A DNA stretch of 64,000 nucleotides from Haliotis asinina (GCF_037392515.1 NC_090290.1:31765753-31829752), one strand, 5' to 3'; positions 1 through 13,917 are shown, counted from the first letter of the stretch. A program made the numbers and translations. The notes: generated by a model from the letters alone, not told the origin.

Positions 1-788
1 AATATTAATGAGTACACATCAATTGCTCTGAAAGAACATGTCCCCATGGTGATGTGTTTTCAACATATGTATGCATGGGCAAATCTGTTTGTATTTAATA
101 CAATTAAACATCAAAAGACTTGATGTGAAGCAGACAGATAAATTCATTTGTAAAACATATTATTATCATATTGGCACAGTAAATGTAACTGCCAACAACA
201 TGTTTAAAACTAAAACATGAGAAACATAAAGTAATAAAATGTGTAAATTATAAAAACTGATCAATTTTAAAGTCACAAAATTTCTCATTGATGTAGAAGA
301 CACAAGACTCAATGTTACTACTAATATTCATACTTCATCGCCTAAATTATCTCATAAAAATTCCTGCAATGGAATGTTTGTTCTTGTACTGTGATACCTA
401 TGATTTCATTTACAAAGCTAACAATGACCCCTTAATATAGGACATTTCCAGCTGACCTGGTTGACAACCAGCCATACGAAAGCCTTCCTCCCATTATGAT
501 TATGACATCAGCTCACTGAGGGCAGTGTAACATTTATATTTACATGTCAGTAGATTAACAGGTCAGTAAACATAAATATAGCACATTATAAAATATGTCC
601 AACATCTGTACAGCAGCATCACAGGCATGTCTGTGTATCTTGGAACCAGAAAAGCGTAAGAGTCTTCCCAAGTTCAATTCTAATTTAGTTTTAAACTTCT
701 GTACTTAATGCAATCATTTGGAGAGGTGGTTCTTTGTAAGTTTTGTCATTTTACCCCATTGATAAAAGCAGCAACTGAAGCACCTGTG
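1..788. other. AT-rich sequence without a recognised gene
   Basis: No open frame with protein-like character, RNA gene or terminal repeat was recognised here. It precedes the 71-bp satellite and could be intergenic or intronic. Confidence 0.5.
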
Positions 789-3700
789 GTTGTCAGAAAT
801 AGGAGCCATGCCAACACTTGTCAGAGAGATACACAATGTGGGTGATCTAGACAACCTCTTGTGTGACCAATAGGAGCCATGCCAACACTTGTCAGAGAGA
901 TACACAATGTGGGTGATCTAGACAACCTCTTGTGTGACCAAGAGGAGCCATGCCAACACTTGTCAGAGAGATACACAATGTAGGTGATCTACACAACCTC
1001 TTGTGTGACCAATAGGAGCCATGCCAACACTTGTCAGAGAGATACACAATGTAGGTGATCTAGACAACCTCTTGTGTGACCAAGAGGAGCCATGCCAACA
1101 TGGTGTCAGAGGGCTACACAACACAGGTGATCTAGACAACTTCTTGTGTGACCAAAAGGAGCCATGCCAACACTTGTCAGAGGGCTACACAATGTAGGTG
1201 ATCTAGACAACCTCTTGTGTGACCAAGAGGAGCCATGCCAACACTTGTCAGAGAGATACACAATGTAGGTGATCTACACAACCTCTTGTGTGACCAATAG
1301 GAGCCATGCCAACACTTGTCAGAGAGATACACAATGTAGGTGATCTAGACAACCTCTTGTGTGACCAAAAGGAGCCATGCCAACACTTGTCAGAGAGATA
1401 CACAACACAGGTGATCTAGACAACTTCTTGTGTGACCAAAAGGAGCCATGCCAACACTTGTCAGAGAGATACACAATGTAGGTGATCTAGACAACTTCTT
1501 GTGTGACCAATAGGAGCCATGCCAACACTTGTCAGAGAGATACACAATGTAGGTGATCTAGACAACTTCTTGTGTGACCAAGAGGAGCCATGCCAACACG
1601 TGTCAGAGGGCTACACAACACAGGTGATCTAGACAACTTCTTGTGTGACCAAAAGGAGCCATGCCAACACTTGTCAGAGAGATACACAATGTAGGTGATC
1701 TAGACAACTTCTTGTGTGACCAAAAGGAGCCATGCCAACACTTGTCAGAGAGATACACAATGTAGGTGATCTAGACAACCTCTTGTGTGACCAAGAGGAG
1801 CCATGCCAACACTTGTCAGAGAGATACACAATGTAGGTGATCTACACAACCTCTTGTGTGACCAAGAGGAGCCATGCCAACACTTGTCAGAGAGATACAC
1901 AATGTAGGTGATCTAGACAACTTCTTGTGTGACCAAGAGGAGCCATGCCAACACGTGTCAGAGGGCTACACAACACAGGTGATCTAGACAACTTCTTGTG
2001 TGACCAATAGGAGCCATGCCAACACTTGTCAGAGAGATACACAATGTAGGTGATCTAGACAACTTCTTGTGTGACCAAGAGGAGCCATGCCAACACTTGT
2101 CAGAGAGATACACAATGTAGGTGATCTACACAACCTCTTGTGTGACCAAGAGGAGCCATGCCAACACTTGTCAGAGAGATACACAACGTAGGTGATCTAG
2201 ACAACTTCTTGTGTGACCAATAGGAGCCATGCCAACACGTGTCAGAGGGCTACACAATGTGGGTGATCTACACAACCTCTTGTGTGACCAAGAGGAGCCA
2301 TGCCAACACTTGTCAGAGAGATACACAATGTAGGTGATCTAGACAACTTCTTGTGTGACCAAGAGGAGCCATGCCAACACGTGTCAGAGGGCTACACAAC
2401 ACAGGTGATCTAGACAACTTCTTGTGTGACCAATAGGAGCCATGCCAACACTTGTCAGAGAGATACACAATGTAGGTGATCTAGACAACTTCTTGTGTGA
2501 CCAAGAGGAGCCATGCCAACACGTGTCAGAGGGCTACACAACACAGGTGATCTAGACAACTTCTTGTGTGACCAAAAGGAGCCATGCCAACACTTGTCAG
2601 AGAGATACACAATGTAGGTGATCTAGACAACTTCTTGTGTGACCAAAAGGAGCCATGCCAACACTTGTCAGAGAGATACACAACACAGGTGATCTAGACA
2701 ACCTCTTGTGTGACCAAGAGGAGCCATGCCAACACTTGTCAGAGAGATACACAATGTAGGTGATCTACACAACCTCTTGTGTGACCAAGAGGAGCCATGC
2801 CAACACTTGTCAGAGAGATACACAATGTAGGTGATCTAGACAACTTCTTGTGTGACCAAGAGGAGCCATGCCAACACGTGTCAGAGGGCTACACAACACA
2901 GGTGATCTAGACAACTTCTTGTGTGACCAATAGGAGCCATGCCAACACTTGTCAGAGAGATACACAATGTAGGTGATCTAGACAACTTCTTGTGTGACCA
3001 AGAGGAGCCATGCCAACACTTGTCAGAGAGATACACAACACAGGTGATCTAGACAACTTCTTGTGTGACCAAAAGGAGCCATGCCAACACTTGTCAGAGA
3101 GATACACAATGTAGGTGATCTAGACAACTTCTTGTGTGACCAATAGGAGCCATGCCAACACTTGTCAGAGAGATACACAATGTAGGTGATCTAGACAACT
3201 TCTTGTGTGACCAAGAGGAGCCATGCCAACACGTGTCAGAGGGCTACACAACACAGGTGATCTAGACAACTTCTTGTGTGACCAAAAGGAGCCATGCCAA
3301 CACTTGTCAGAGAGATACACAATGTAGGTGATCTAGACAACTTCTTGTGTGACCAAAAGGAGCCATGCCAACACTTGTCAGAGAGATACACAATGTAGGT
3401 GATCTAGACAACCTCTTGTGTGACCAATAGGAGCCATGCCAACACTTGTCAGAGAGATACACAATGTAGGTGATCTACACAACCTCTTGTGTGACCAAGA
3501 GGAGCCATGCCAACACTTGTCAGAGAGATACACAATGTAGGTGATCTAGACAACTTCTTGTGTGACCAAGAGGAGCCATGCCAACACGTGTCAGAGGGCT
3601 ACACAACACAGGTGATCTAGACAACTTCTTGTGTGACCAATAGGAGCCATGCCAACACTTGTCAGAGAGATACACAATGTAGGTGATCTAGACAACTTCT

Positions 3701-6700
3701 TGTGTGACCAAGAGGAGCCATGCCAACACTTGTCAGAGAGATACACAACGTAGGTGATCTAGACAACTAATTGTGTGACCAATAGGAGCCATGCCAACAC
3801 GTGTCAGAGGGCTACACAATGTGGGTGATCTACACAACCTCTTGTGTGACCAAGAGGAGCCATGCCAACACTTGTCAGAGAGATACACAATGTAGGTGAT
3901 CTAGACAACTTCTTGTGTGACCAAGAGGAGCCATGCCAACACGTGTCAGAGGGCTACACAACACAGGTGATCTAGACAACTTCTTGTGTGACCAATAGGA
4001 GCCATGCCAACACTTGTCAGAGAGATACACAATGTAGGTGATCTAGACAACTTCTTGTGTGACCAAGAGGAGCCATGCCAACACGTGTCAGAGGGCTACA
4101 CAACACAGGTGATCTAGACAACTTCTTGTGTGACCAAAAGGAGCCATGCCAACACTTGTCAGAGAGATACACAATGTAGGTGATCTAGACAACTTCTTGT
4201 GTGACCAAAAGGAGCCATGCCAACACTTGTCAGAGAGATACACAATGTAGGTGATCTAGACAACCTCTTGTGTGACCAAGAGGAGCCATGCCAACACTTG
4301 TCAGAGAGATACACAATGTAGGTGATCTACACAACCTCTTGTGTGACCAAGAGGAGCCATGCCAACACTTGTCAGAGAGATACACAATGTAGGTGATCTA
4401 GACAACTTCTTGTGTGACCAAGAGGAGCCATGCCAACACGTGTCAGAGGGCTACACAACACAGGTGATCTAGACAACTTCTTGTGTGACCAATAGGAGCC
4501 ATGCCAACACTTGTCAGAGAGATACACAATGTAGGTGATCTAGACAACTTCTTGTGTGACCAAGAGGAGCCATGCCAACACTTGTCAGAGAGATACACAA
4601 TGTAGGTGATCTACACAACCTCTTGTGTGACCAAGAGGAGCCATGCCAACACTTGTCAGAGAGATACACAACGTAGGTGATCTAGACAACTTCTTGTGTG
4701 ACCAATAGGAGCCATGCCAACACGTGTCAGAGGGCTACACAATGTGGGTGATCTAGACAACCTCTTGTGTGACCAATAGGAGCCATGCCAACACTTGTCA
4801 GAGAGATACACAATGTAGGTGATCTAGACAACTTCTTGTGTGACCAAGAGGAGCCATGCCAACATGGTGTCAGAGAGATACACAATGTAGGTGATCTACA
4901 CAACCTCTTGTGTGACCAATAGGAGCCATGCCAACACTTGTCAGAGAGATACACAATGTAGGTGATCTAGACAACTTCTTGTGTGACCAATAGGAGCCAT
5001 GCCAACACGTGTCAGAGAGATACACAATGTAGGTGATCTAGACAACTTCTTCTGTGACCAAGAGGAGCCATGCCAACACTTGTCAGAGAGATACACAATG
5101 TAGGTGATCTAGACAACTTCTTGTGTGACCAATAGGAGCCATGCCAACACTTGTCAGAGAGATACACAATGTAGGTGATCTAGACAACTTCTTGTGTGAC
5201 CAAGAGGAGCCATGCCAACACGTGTCAGAGGGCTACACAACACAGGTGATCTAGACAACTTCTTGTGTGACCAAAAGGAGCCATGCCAACACTTGTCAGA
5301 GAGATACACAATGTAGGTGATCTAGACAACTTCTTGTGTGACCAAAAGGAGCCATGCCAACACTTGTCAGAGAGATACACAATGTAGGTGATCTAGACAA
5401 CCTCTTGTGTGACCAAGAGGAGCCATGCCAACACTTGTCAGAGAGATACACAATGTAGGTGATCTACACAACCTCTTGTGTGACCAAGAGGAGCCATGCC
5501 AACACTTGTCAGAGAGATACACAATGTAGGTGATCTAGACAACTTCTTGTGTGACCAAGAGGAGCCATGCCAACACGTGTCAGAGGGCTACACAACACAG
5601 GTGATCTAGACAACTTCTTGTGTGACCAAGAGGAGCCATGCCAACACTTGTCAGAGAGATACACAATGTAGGTGATCTACACAACCTCTTGTGTGACCAA
5701 GAGGAGCCATGCCAACACTTGTCAGAGAGATACACAACGTAGGTGATCTAGACAACTTCTTGTGTGACCAATAGGAGCCATGCCAACACGTGTCAGAGGG
5801 CTACACAATGTGGGTGATCTACACAACCTCTTGTGTGACCAATAGGAGCCATGTCAACACTTGTCAGAGAGATACACAATGTAGGTGATCTAGACAACTT
5901 CTTGTGTGACCAAGAGGAGCCATGCCAACATGGTGTCAGAGAGATACACAATGTAGGTGATCTACACAACCTCTTGTGTGACCAATAGGAGCCATGCCAA
6001 CACTTGTCAGAGAGATACACAATGTAGGTGATCTAGACAACTTCTTGTGTGACCAATAGGAGCCATGCCAACACGTGTCAGAGAGATACACAATGTAGGT
6101 GATCTAGACAACTTCTTGTGTGACCAAGAGGAGCCATGCCAACACTTGTCAGAGAGATACACAATGTAGGTGATCTACACAACCTCTTGTGTGACCAAAA
6201 GGAGCCATGCCAACACTTGTCAGAGAGATACACAATGTAGGTGATCTACACAACCTCTTGTGTGACCAATAGGAGCCATGCCAACACGTGTCAGAGGGCT
6301 ACACAATGTAGGTGATCTAGACAACTTCTTGTGTGACCAATAGGAGCCATGCCAACATGGTGTCAGAGGGCTACACAATGTAGGTGATCTAGACAACTTC
6401 TTGTGTGACCAAGAGGAGCCATGCCAACACTTGTCAGAGAGATACACAATGTAGGTGATCTACACAACCTCTTGTGTGACCAATAGGAGCCATGCCAACA
6501 CTTGTCAGAGAGATACACAATGTAGGTGATCTACACAACCTCTTGTGTGACCAATAGGAGCCATGCCAACACTTGTCAGAGAGATACACAATGTAGGTGA
6601 TCTACACAACCTCTTGTGTGACCAAGAGGAGCCATGCCAACATGGTGTCAGAGGGCTACACAACACAGGTGATCTAGACAACTTCTTGTGTGACCAAAAG

Positions 6701-6985
6701 GAGCCATGCCAACACTTGTCAGAGAGATACACAATGTAGGTGATCTAGACAACTTCTTGTGTGACCAAGAGGAGCCATGCCAACATGGTGTCAGAGGGCT
6801 ACACAACACAGGTGATCTAGACAACTTCTTGTGTGACCAAAAGGAGCCATGCCAACACTTGTCAGAGAGATACACAATGTAGGTGATCTAGACAACCTCT
6901 TGTGTGACCAAGAGGAGCCATGCCAACACGTGTCAGAGGGCTACACAATGTAGATGATCTAGACAACCTCTTGTGTGACCTCCAT
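789..6985. repeat. 71-bp satellite array with higher-order structure
   Basis: About 87 head-to-tail copies of a 71-bp unit that reads GGAGCCATGCCAACACTTGT, then a CAGAGAGATACACAATG segment, then GTGATCTAGACAACCTCTTG and TGTGACCAA. Copies differ at a few diagnostic sites: CACTTGTCAGAGAGAT versus CACGTGTCAGAGGGCT, CAATGTAGG versus CAACACAGG, and CTAGACAAC versus CTACACAAC. The CACGTG/CAACACAGG variant recurs every 355 bp (five units) over long stretches. Because 71 is not a multiple of three the frames drift, and the 60-75-residue minus-strand open frames inside it are artefacts. A tRNA-derived repeat lies directly at its right edge. Confidence 0.97.
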
Positions 6986-6992
6986 GTTTGTG

Positions 6993-7075
6993 GGAGCTGC
7001 AGTGGCTGAGTGGGTTAGATCGCTGTGTGATGGTGACTCTGAAGGTGTGGGTTCAAATCCCAGATGGACAAAAAA
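6993..7075 (+). repeat. tRNA-derived SINE head
   Basis: The stretch has an A-box-like GTGGCTGAGTGGGTTAGA and a B-box GGTTCAAATCCC at pol III promoter spacing, as in a Leu/Ser-type tRNA. A clean cloverleaf is not evident and the sequence runs into an A-rich stretch with no discriminator/CCA context. It is best read as the 5' head of a SINE rather than a working tRNA gene. It abuts the last unit of the 71-bp array. Confidence 0.75.
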
Positions 7076-7314
7076 GTTCTAGAATTGGAACTGAGAAAGT
7101 GTTATCCCAATTATAACATATGTTATACCAGAGCACTTAGTAAAATGCACTTATATAATAATTAAATATATAATTATAAGAATTACAGTTTTTCCTGAGC
7201 TATCATATAAATCCAATAAATGTTCTAAATTCTTACAAAATCTAATTATGTGATAACTACATATTTTACACATTATTATTTGATGCGTAATCTAATGTTG
7301 GTTTGTTGTTTAAG

Positions 7315-7492
7315 GCAATATTACAGCTATGTGGTGGCAGTCTGTAAATAATTCAGTCTGGACCAGAAAATCCAGTGATCAACAGCATCAATCTACAAAA
7401 GTGGGATACAATGCATTATCCAAGCCAGTGAACCTTACCATCTGATCCTGTTAGTCGCCTCTTGCAACAAGCATGGGTTCTTCACAGGTAGT
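7315..7492 (+). repeat. dispersed repeat family B (TCTGTAAATAAT...CGCCTCTT), copy 1
   Basis: This shares blocks with copies near 9965 and 49995: CAATATTACAGCTATGTGG, TCTGTAAATAATTCAGTCTG, GGACCAGA, CAGTGATCAA and CCTGTTAGTCGCCTCTTGC, then CAAGCATGGGTT. I recall this module as very frequent in Haliotis DNA. No coding capacity is seen; it is probably a SINE body or tail. Confidence 0.75.
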
Positions 7493-9770
7493 AATATAAA
7501 GTAATGACATGGAGATAAATGGGGAGGAACGTCACATCCAGTGTGGTGTGTCTTGTGTGCCACATTATGTCATGTGGTTAGCACTAGTGTGGCATGGTGT
7601 GAGGCTAGGCATGGAGGGTGTGGTATGGCATGGTTTGTGTCACACCTTGCACAAAGAACAATATGCACTCTATCACAAAACCCATACTTTCCTATTGCTC
7701 CAAACAATAGCCTTCCTAAGTCGGCACCCCAGGATGCACACAGGGGTTTAACACCCCTTAACCTCCAGCAAGAACAAACCTATTGTAAATTAATACTACA
7801 GTTAAACCCTCCAGCCTACCACAATGGGCAGTCTGATCACAGAGAAACTAACCTGAGGTTAAGCCCATTTTACTTTCTGATAAGGTAATCTGTGTGATGG
7901 AGGTAGTCTTAAGGACAAAGTACTTAAAGAATCTTCATACTCCATGTTTCTTGAGTACCATTGTGTCAATCCAGCCTGCCAAGGTATGTTAAGGTTAATA
8001 GTTCTCTTACACCATGGGCACAATATCTTCACATGCACAAAATGTTTTTCATGTACAATACAATTCAGGACTTTTTTCAAAGGTATTATCTATAATACGA
8101 CAAGTCACTGAGTGGCACAGTTGCGTATTTTGTCATGAACATCTGTTGAAACGTACATACTTACCTTGTCAGCTGACGATGATGACATGGCCAGGCAAAT
8201 ATACATCACAGGATAGATGATGTAAGATGTTTACATATTAAAATATTTTATAAACATTTTAAAAACAAATTTCAGTTTGTTTAAACATACAAACTTGAAG
8301 ACAAATTCACAGTTAAATAAAACAAACAGAACTTGTTGATGACTAAGTGTAGAGACACTGAGAGAGGTGGTCTGCTGATGGAACCTCCATCAATCACTAG
8401 TCTGTATGGTTCCTTACATGATTACACTGTCATAAAAATTAAATGATAATTAGTCCTTTAATATTGCCCTAAATCCACATTGACAGCATGCTAAAAGTTC
8501 AACAATTCATTATAACCCTGGATAATCCATGCTGCCTGTGAGGTGCTAGAGGGTTATAGTCACATGACTTATCCTACTGGTACCCAGTTTCTGCTGGGTG
8601 AACAGAAGCAGTTTTGATGAAAAAAACATGTATCACACATGCTTTGTTGTGGGCCAGGACAGAACTCCTAGAAACTCTCAGGAGTCAAACTGAGAAACAT
8701 TGTCACCCATCCAACAACTCTCCATGGCCAAATGTTGCTTAAATTCAACTGATTCCTGACCTTAGCTCTACCCACATGACCACACACCAATACTGTTCAT
8801 TCAGTGATGAGTAATGTATGTATATTGTGGTGTAATCGACATGGGTCTGTCATCTTTATTTAACTGGCTTTGATATGATGCTGACATCCCAAAATTGAAA
8901 CAAGATAACATGTTCCTCAAAAAGAAGAATGTGTCCTAGTTGCCATGTTATAAATATCTGTTCCGTGTAAGCTTTGTCATTTCTATTGCCAAACAATTAT
9001 CTTAGATATATGAACTACACTTCAAAATAGAATATAACCTAATCTGTCAGTTTTGGGTTTAACATCAATTGTTGTTGAAATATGTGACTATATTTGTAAC
9101 TATAATGCATGGAACATATCTTTTCTCACACTATCACATTCCAGTCAGATTACACATGATTCACTGTAAAGAACCATAGACAGACTCTGTACACAAATCT
9201 GTCTTACTTCACCTAACCAGCCTAATTCTTATACAAACACACACACATATATCGACTTGCCAGTCTAGCAATATGATAAGTAGGTAGTCCCCCTAGTCAG
9301 CACATTAAGCCAACTTCTCATAAACTAGTTGTCAGAACTATTAACTAGACATATAACCGGTGAGGTGTAATGATAGGTTAACTAGACCTTGATTACTTAC
9401 ACAAAAGACTGGGTGAGTAAGGTGTGGATACTGCTACTCAGTGAAGCAATGATCTACAGGTGCTTGCACAGCTACAAGACACAAGTTACAAGTGAAACAT
9501 ATCACCTGGCCATGTATTTTACTCAGGCCATTCTCGAGAAAAGAAAAGCTGTTTCAATGTAATTTTTGTTTCTGTATAGACAAGAAATGTCAGTGTACTG
9601 AAGTTCACCTTGTAAATGTCAGATCCATGACTCAAACATCTGTTTTCATATTTCACAAAAGTTGTAATAATATGAATTTTTCATTGATTGAACTTTAAAA
9701 TGTAATTTAAGAAACATATCACTTTGAGTAATATAGAAATCTGTAAATTAATAATATTTTATGAGTGAGT
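7493..9770. other. non-coding stretch, no recognised gene
   Basis: Short open frames here (up to 115 residues) show no recognisable domain and overlap in several frames. A short (AC)n(AT)n tract lies near 9235-9250. Nothing else was identified. Confidence 0.5.
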
Positions 9771-9772
9771 GT

Positions 9773-9912
9773 GGTCTATGTCACTTTTAGCAATTTCCAT
9801 CAATATCACGGCAGGGGACACCAGAAATGGGCTTCACACATTGTACCCATGTAGGAAATTGATCCTGGAGCTACAGTGTGACAAACGACTTTAATCACTG
9901 GGCTTCCCCACC
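9773..9912 (-). repeat. SINE family A, minus-strand copy
   Basis: The reverse complement reads CATGGGTACAATGTGTGAAG, CCCATTTCTGGTGTCC, GCCGTGATATTGATGG and AAATTGCTAAAAGTG. This matches the plus-strand SINE at 43261-43415 block for block. The tRNA head is eroded. The copy abuts a plus-strand copy of family B. Confidence 0.8.
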
Positions 9913-9961
9913 ACCCACAATATTTTAAGAGTGACTGTGTGAGTTTAGGTTCACATCACAC

Positions 9962-10195
9962 TCATCAATATCCCAGTTATAGCGCAGAGGTCTGTAAATA
10001 ATTGAGCCTGGACCAGATAATTCAGTGATCAAAATAATGAGCATAGATTTGTGCAGTTGGGAACACCTATAACACCCAAGCCTGACCACCTGATCCTGTT
10101 AGTTGCCTCTTGCAACAAGTATAGTCGTTTTTTGTGGCAAGCATGGGTTGCTGAAGACAGATTCCCTCCCCAGATCTTCATGGGTCAATATTTTA
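9962..10195 (+). repeat. dispersed repeat family B, copy 2
   Basis: It has the same ordered blocks as copy 1: TCTGTAAATAATTGAG, CCTGGACCAGA, GAGCATAGATTTG, CCTGACCACCTGATCCTGTT and GCCTCTTGCAACAAG, ending GCAAGCATGGGTTGCTGAAG. This copy is longer at its 3' end than copy 1. Confidence 0.8.
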
Positions 10196-10289
10196 TAAAT
10201 TCCATGCAGCAAACTGAGATCTGCAGTAAGATGTGTCTAAAAGACAACCTGCTTCACAGAATGTGTGTGTTGAAAACATGTTAACAGCA

Positions 10290-11900
10290 TCAACATTTAG
10301 AGAAATAGATGAGCCACTCACGGCCTAACACTTGGAAAGAAGTCATGTGGGAAGGTATCTGACACTTGGGTAAGTGTGTCAAGTTTGGGTGTGTGACAAG
10401 GAGTGACAAGATTGGAGCTTCGGCTAAATCATCAACACTACAGCCAAAATCACAACACGGAGAAACAAGCATATCCCTTGCTGACATTTACCACACATGG
10501 AAGTGTTTCTGATGGTACGACAGGTCAGTGGGTAGGGCATTATATTCACAATATTATATTTCACAGATTGAAATATGAAATTGACTGGTTTGACATCCCT
10601 CCCTACAATCATACAAGTGAAGTATTCACGTTGGATAGGGCAGGAGTATTTCGGACACTATCTATCTGCATGCAGTTGAAGATTAACCAGGACGTTTCCA
10701 GTAATGGATGCTTTTTAAAAGACTGATATGTCACTCGAATTTGCATTTTGTCATTACAGAGTTCCAGTGATGATGCACAGTACATTTATCTGCACACTTG
10801 TTACTTCACTGTAAATTAAATAGGCTTTAATGTATAAATAGAAAAACATATCCGAGAAAATAAGAAAAGAAAATATTTACTGTCAGATCACTGAAAAACA
10901 AAGGATGCCGTGACTCACTCTGCTCATAGTTGCTAAATCACCAGCTTATCTTAAGGACCCCATGACATGGCACATATCTTTCAAGGTACTATACATGTAA
11001 CATAGCTTGGCACTGTCACAGCCAAAACTATCGCGGAAACGGAAACTCCCTGTCTGCTCGTGTTAAGGTGCCAACATAACATTGCTAAAGCCCAAACTGA
11101 AGGAGCGTGATTTTTTTAGTGGAGAAGTAATCATTGAAAACAGCAGTAAAGTGGCGGACAAACCATTATTTAGTTAGACACAGAGGGTGCAAAGTATCAT
11201 GTTTGCGTGAAAAGAATTTTGCATGTTTGCTTTGTTTTGAACATGTGAGGCTGGTTTAAGTCAACAACACTGCCGATGGAAATATCATATTTTATGTCAT
11301 TTTGTCAAGCAAAGCCTGAGAGCAAGTGGCATCAAAGTTCCACATTTTGATTTTTCATCCATCATTTTAAAACTGGCTTACAAGGGGTTTTTTTCAAACA
11401 AACTGTTGTCTGGGCATGTTGCAAATAAGACACCAAGAAATTCTGTCAGAATTATTTCTGGAAACAGAATTTATCAGTAAAGTAAGATCAATTATCCACA
11501 GACATTAATTATATTGAATCCACACTTTTGGATCCAAATGGGAGTATTTCATGTTGGTAAACTCGTAGCTGAAGAAACAATCCAGTCTGGGAGTTTGTAA
11601 ACATACATGTCTCTCAAGTCAGCTTCACTGGCAGAATGGTTCATGAAGAATTAAACTCTACATCATATTTCCACATGTTTCTACATCTCCTTATGTGAGG
11701 CTGAGGGATGTAGCAAATGTTCAGTGCAGAAGCTGCTTTATATACCACAACACACAAGGAGCCTCCTTCACTGTCACATAGGTGTACATGTGTACTGCTC
11801 TACATAGTTTACATACACTCACACTTCCCTTGTTGTACCAACATCTGCTGCCATCTGAAAACACGGCTTTGCTGTAGCAACAACAGTAATAACAAGAATC
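10290..11900. other. non-coding stretch, no recognised gene
   Basis: Short overlapping open frames (up to 107 residues near 10403-10726) have no recognisable motif. No terminal repeats or RNA genes were seen. Confidence 0.5.
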
Positions 11901-11929
11901 AGAATAAAACAGCAGGATAACGCACTCTG

Positions 11930-12662
11930 GGTAAACACACAGACAAAGACACACACAAAATGGAAAACATAGACACATAGATACACATACACATAGATAC
12001 ATGGACACATAGACACACAGACACATAGACACACAGACGAATAGAGACACAGACACAGAGATACACATAGGCACACGGACACACAGACACATACATAGAC
12101 ACATAGATACATAAACACATAGATACGGAGACACACAGACGCATAGATACATAGACACAGAGATACACATAGACACATAGATACACATACACATAGATAC
12201 ATTGACACACAGACACAGAGATACACATAGACACACAGACACAGACACATAGATAGACAAATAGATACATAAACACACAGATATGTAGACACACAAACAC
12301 ACAGACAAATAGACACAGATTGCTGCCAGCTGAAATGAGGGTTTGCTGTATTACAACAGTAATAAGAAAAACAGCAGGATAACGCACTCAGGGTAAACAC
12401 ACAGACAAAGACACATGCAAAATGGAAAACATAGACACATAGATACACAGACACATAGATGCCTGGACACATAGACACACGGACACATAGATACATGGAC
12501 ACATAGACACATAGATACATGGACACATAGACACACAGACACATAGACAAAGATATACACATTGACACACAGACACATACACACACAGACACATACACAC
12601 ATGAAAAAATACAGACACCGAAATACACACACACCCAAACATAGACATATACACACACTTAG
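11930..12662. repeat. ACACATAGAT/ACACACAGAC low-complexity array, interrupted
   Basis: Degenerate short-period repeats of ACACATAGATAC and ACACACAGACAC in two blocks (about 11935-12315 and 12395-12660). The blocks are separated by a partly duplicated unique segment: AACAGCAGGATAACGCACTC occurs at about 11909 and 12370, each followed by GGGTAAACACACAGAC and an AAAATGGAAAACATAGAC stretch. The minus-strand open frames of 88-279 residues rich in Cys, Val and Tyr are translations of the repeat, not genes. Confidence 0.92.
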
Positions 12663-13089
12663 CTCAAATGCTAAGTTTCTCAATATTTGGACAAATACTG
12701 AGGTGATCAATACAATGAACTAGAGGCTCCAATGAATGATTACTACTTAGCGACCATGTATTACCATATTATGATTCTATATCTTTATTAATATCTCCTA
12801 TAGATACCGTAGGTACTGTTTTAACCTTTACATAAATAAACAGTACATCCTACGATATGCAAACAAGAGTTTTATGAGTTACAGCTTCATGTTGAACATC
12901 AGGTCATGAAATTTAGTCCAACAACCTAGTACAAACAATGTCACATTTAAAGTAAAATCATGATGGGATCATTTTCTGACAACTGACATCCACTTCAAAT
13001 ACCCTTGGTTCTGTTATGATCAGTGTGTCTGTCCATATCACACTTTGGTAATAAATCATATTCATGAAATACATAATTCATACTTGATA

Positions 13090-13515
13090 TACCATCACCA
13101 GTCCCTGACACTGTGCAGGGTGACATACCATCACCAGTCACTAACACTGTGCAGGGTGACATACCATCACCAGTCACTAACACAGTACAGGGTGACATAC
13201 CATCACCAGTCCCTAATAATGTACAGGGTGACATACCATCACCAGTCCCTAACACAGTACAGGGTGACATACCATCACCTGTCCCTAACACAGTACAGGG
13301 TGACATACTATGACCAGTTCCTAACACAGTACACGGTGACATACCATTCTCAGTCCCTAACACAGTACAGGGTGACATACCATCACCAGTCCCTAACACA
13401 GTACAGGGTGACATACCATCACCAGTCCCTAACAGTACACGGTGACATACCATTCTCAGTCCCTAACACAGTACACGGTGACATACCATCGCCAGTTCCT
13501 AACACTTCAGTGAGC
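13090..13515. repeat. 36-bp minisatellite
   Basis: About twelve copies of a 36-bp unit that reads GGGTGACATACCATCACCAG followed by TCCCTAACACAGTACA. The period is a multiple of three, so several frames stay open on both strands (repeats such as GDGMSPCTVLGT on the minus strand). No start context, signal or non-repeat domain supports a gene. Confidence 0.95.
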
Positions 13516-13737
13516 ACTCCAGCCTATTGGATTCTCACATTATCTCTTCTGTAGTGGCATAATATATGGTCTAATGACAAGAGGGCATTACATGTGTCAA
13601 GCTGATTGACAAATGTACACTTTGGTGCAGTCAAGTAACCTTCAACACATGATAGAGTAGGGCAATAATCCCCTTAAAGTCACATTCCTCTCTTTAGTAT
13701 AGGCTTGCATTTTCATTAACAAAAACAACATGTAACA

Positions 13738-13790
13738 CGATGATGATGATGACAATAATAATAATAATAATAATGATAACAAATGGAATC
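13738..13790. repeat. GAT/AAT trinucleotide microsatellite
   Basis: A short GATGATGATGAT run is followed by an (AAT)n run. Confidence 0.85.
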
Positions 13791-13917
13791 AGGTCCAGAG
13801 CACTTACATACATGGTTATATACACATACCATGGTTACTGGAGCTTTGAATGACATTTAGAAGTGATACACTTAACAAAGAGAGTTGTTACAGATGTCAG
13901 CTTCTTTAATGTGAGGT

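Noticed and set aside
789-6985. Small protein genes (63-75 residues, minus strand) within the 71-bp array
   Set aside because: Identical repeat-derived frames recur wherever the 71-bp units fall in register; there is no independent evidence of coding.
6993-7075. Functional tRNA gene
   Set aside because: A- and B-box matches exist, but there is no convincing acceptor-stem pairing or terminator, and A-rich SINE-like sequence follows.
11721-12710. Minus-strand open frames of 88-279 residues rich in Cys/Val/Tyr
   Set aside because: They are translations of the ACACATAGAT low-complexity array in several overlapping frames; no non-repeat domain is present.
13045-13554. 152- and 169-residue frames on opposite strands
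   Set aside because: 36-bp minisatellite translated in open frames on both strands.
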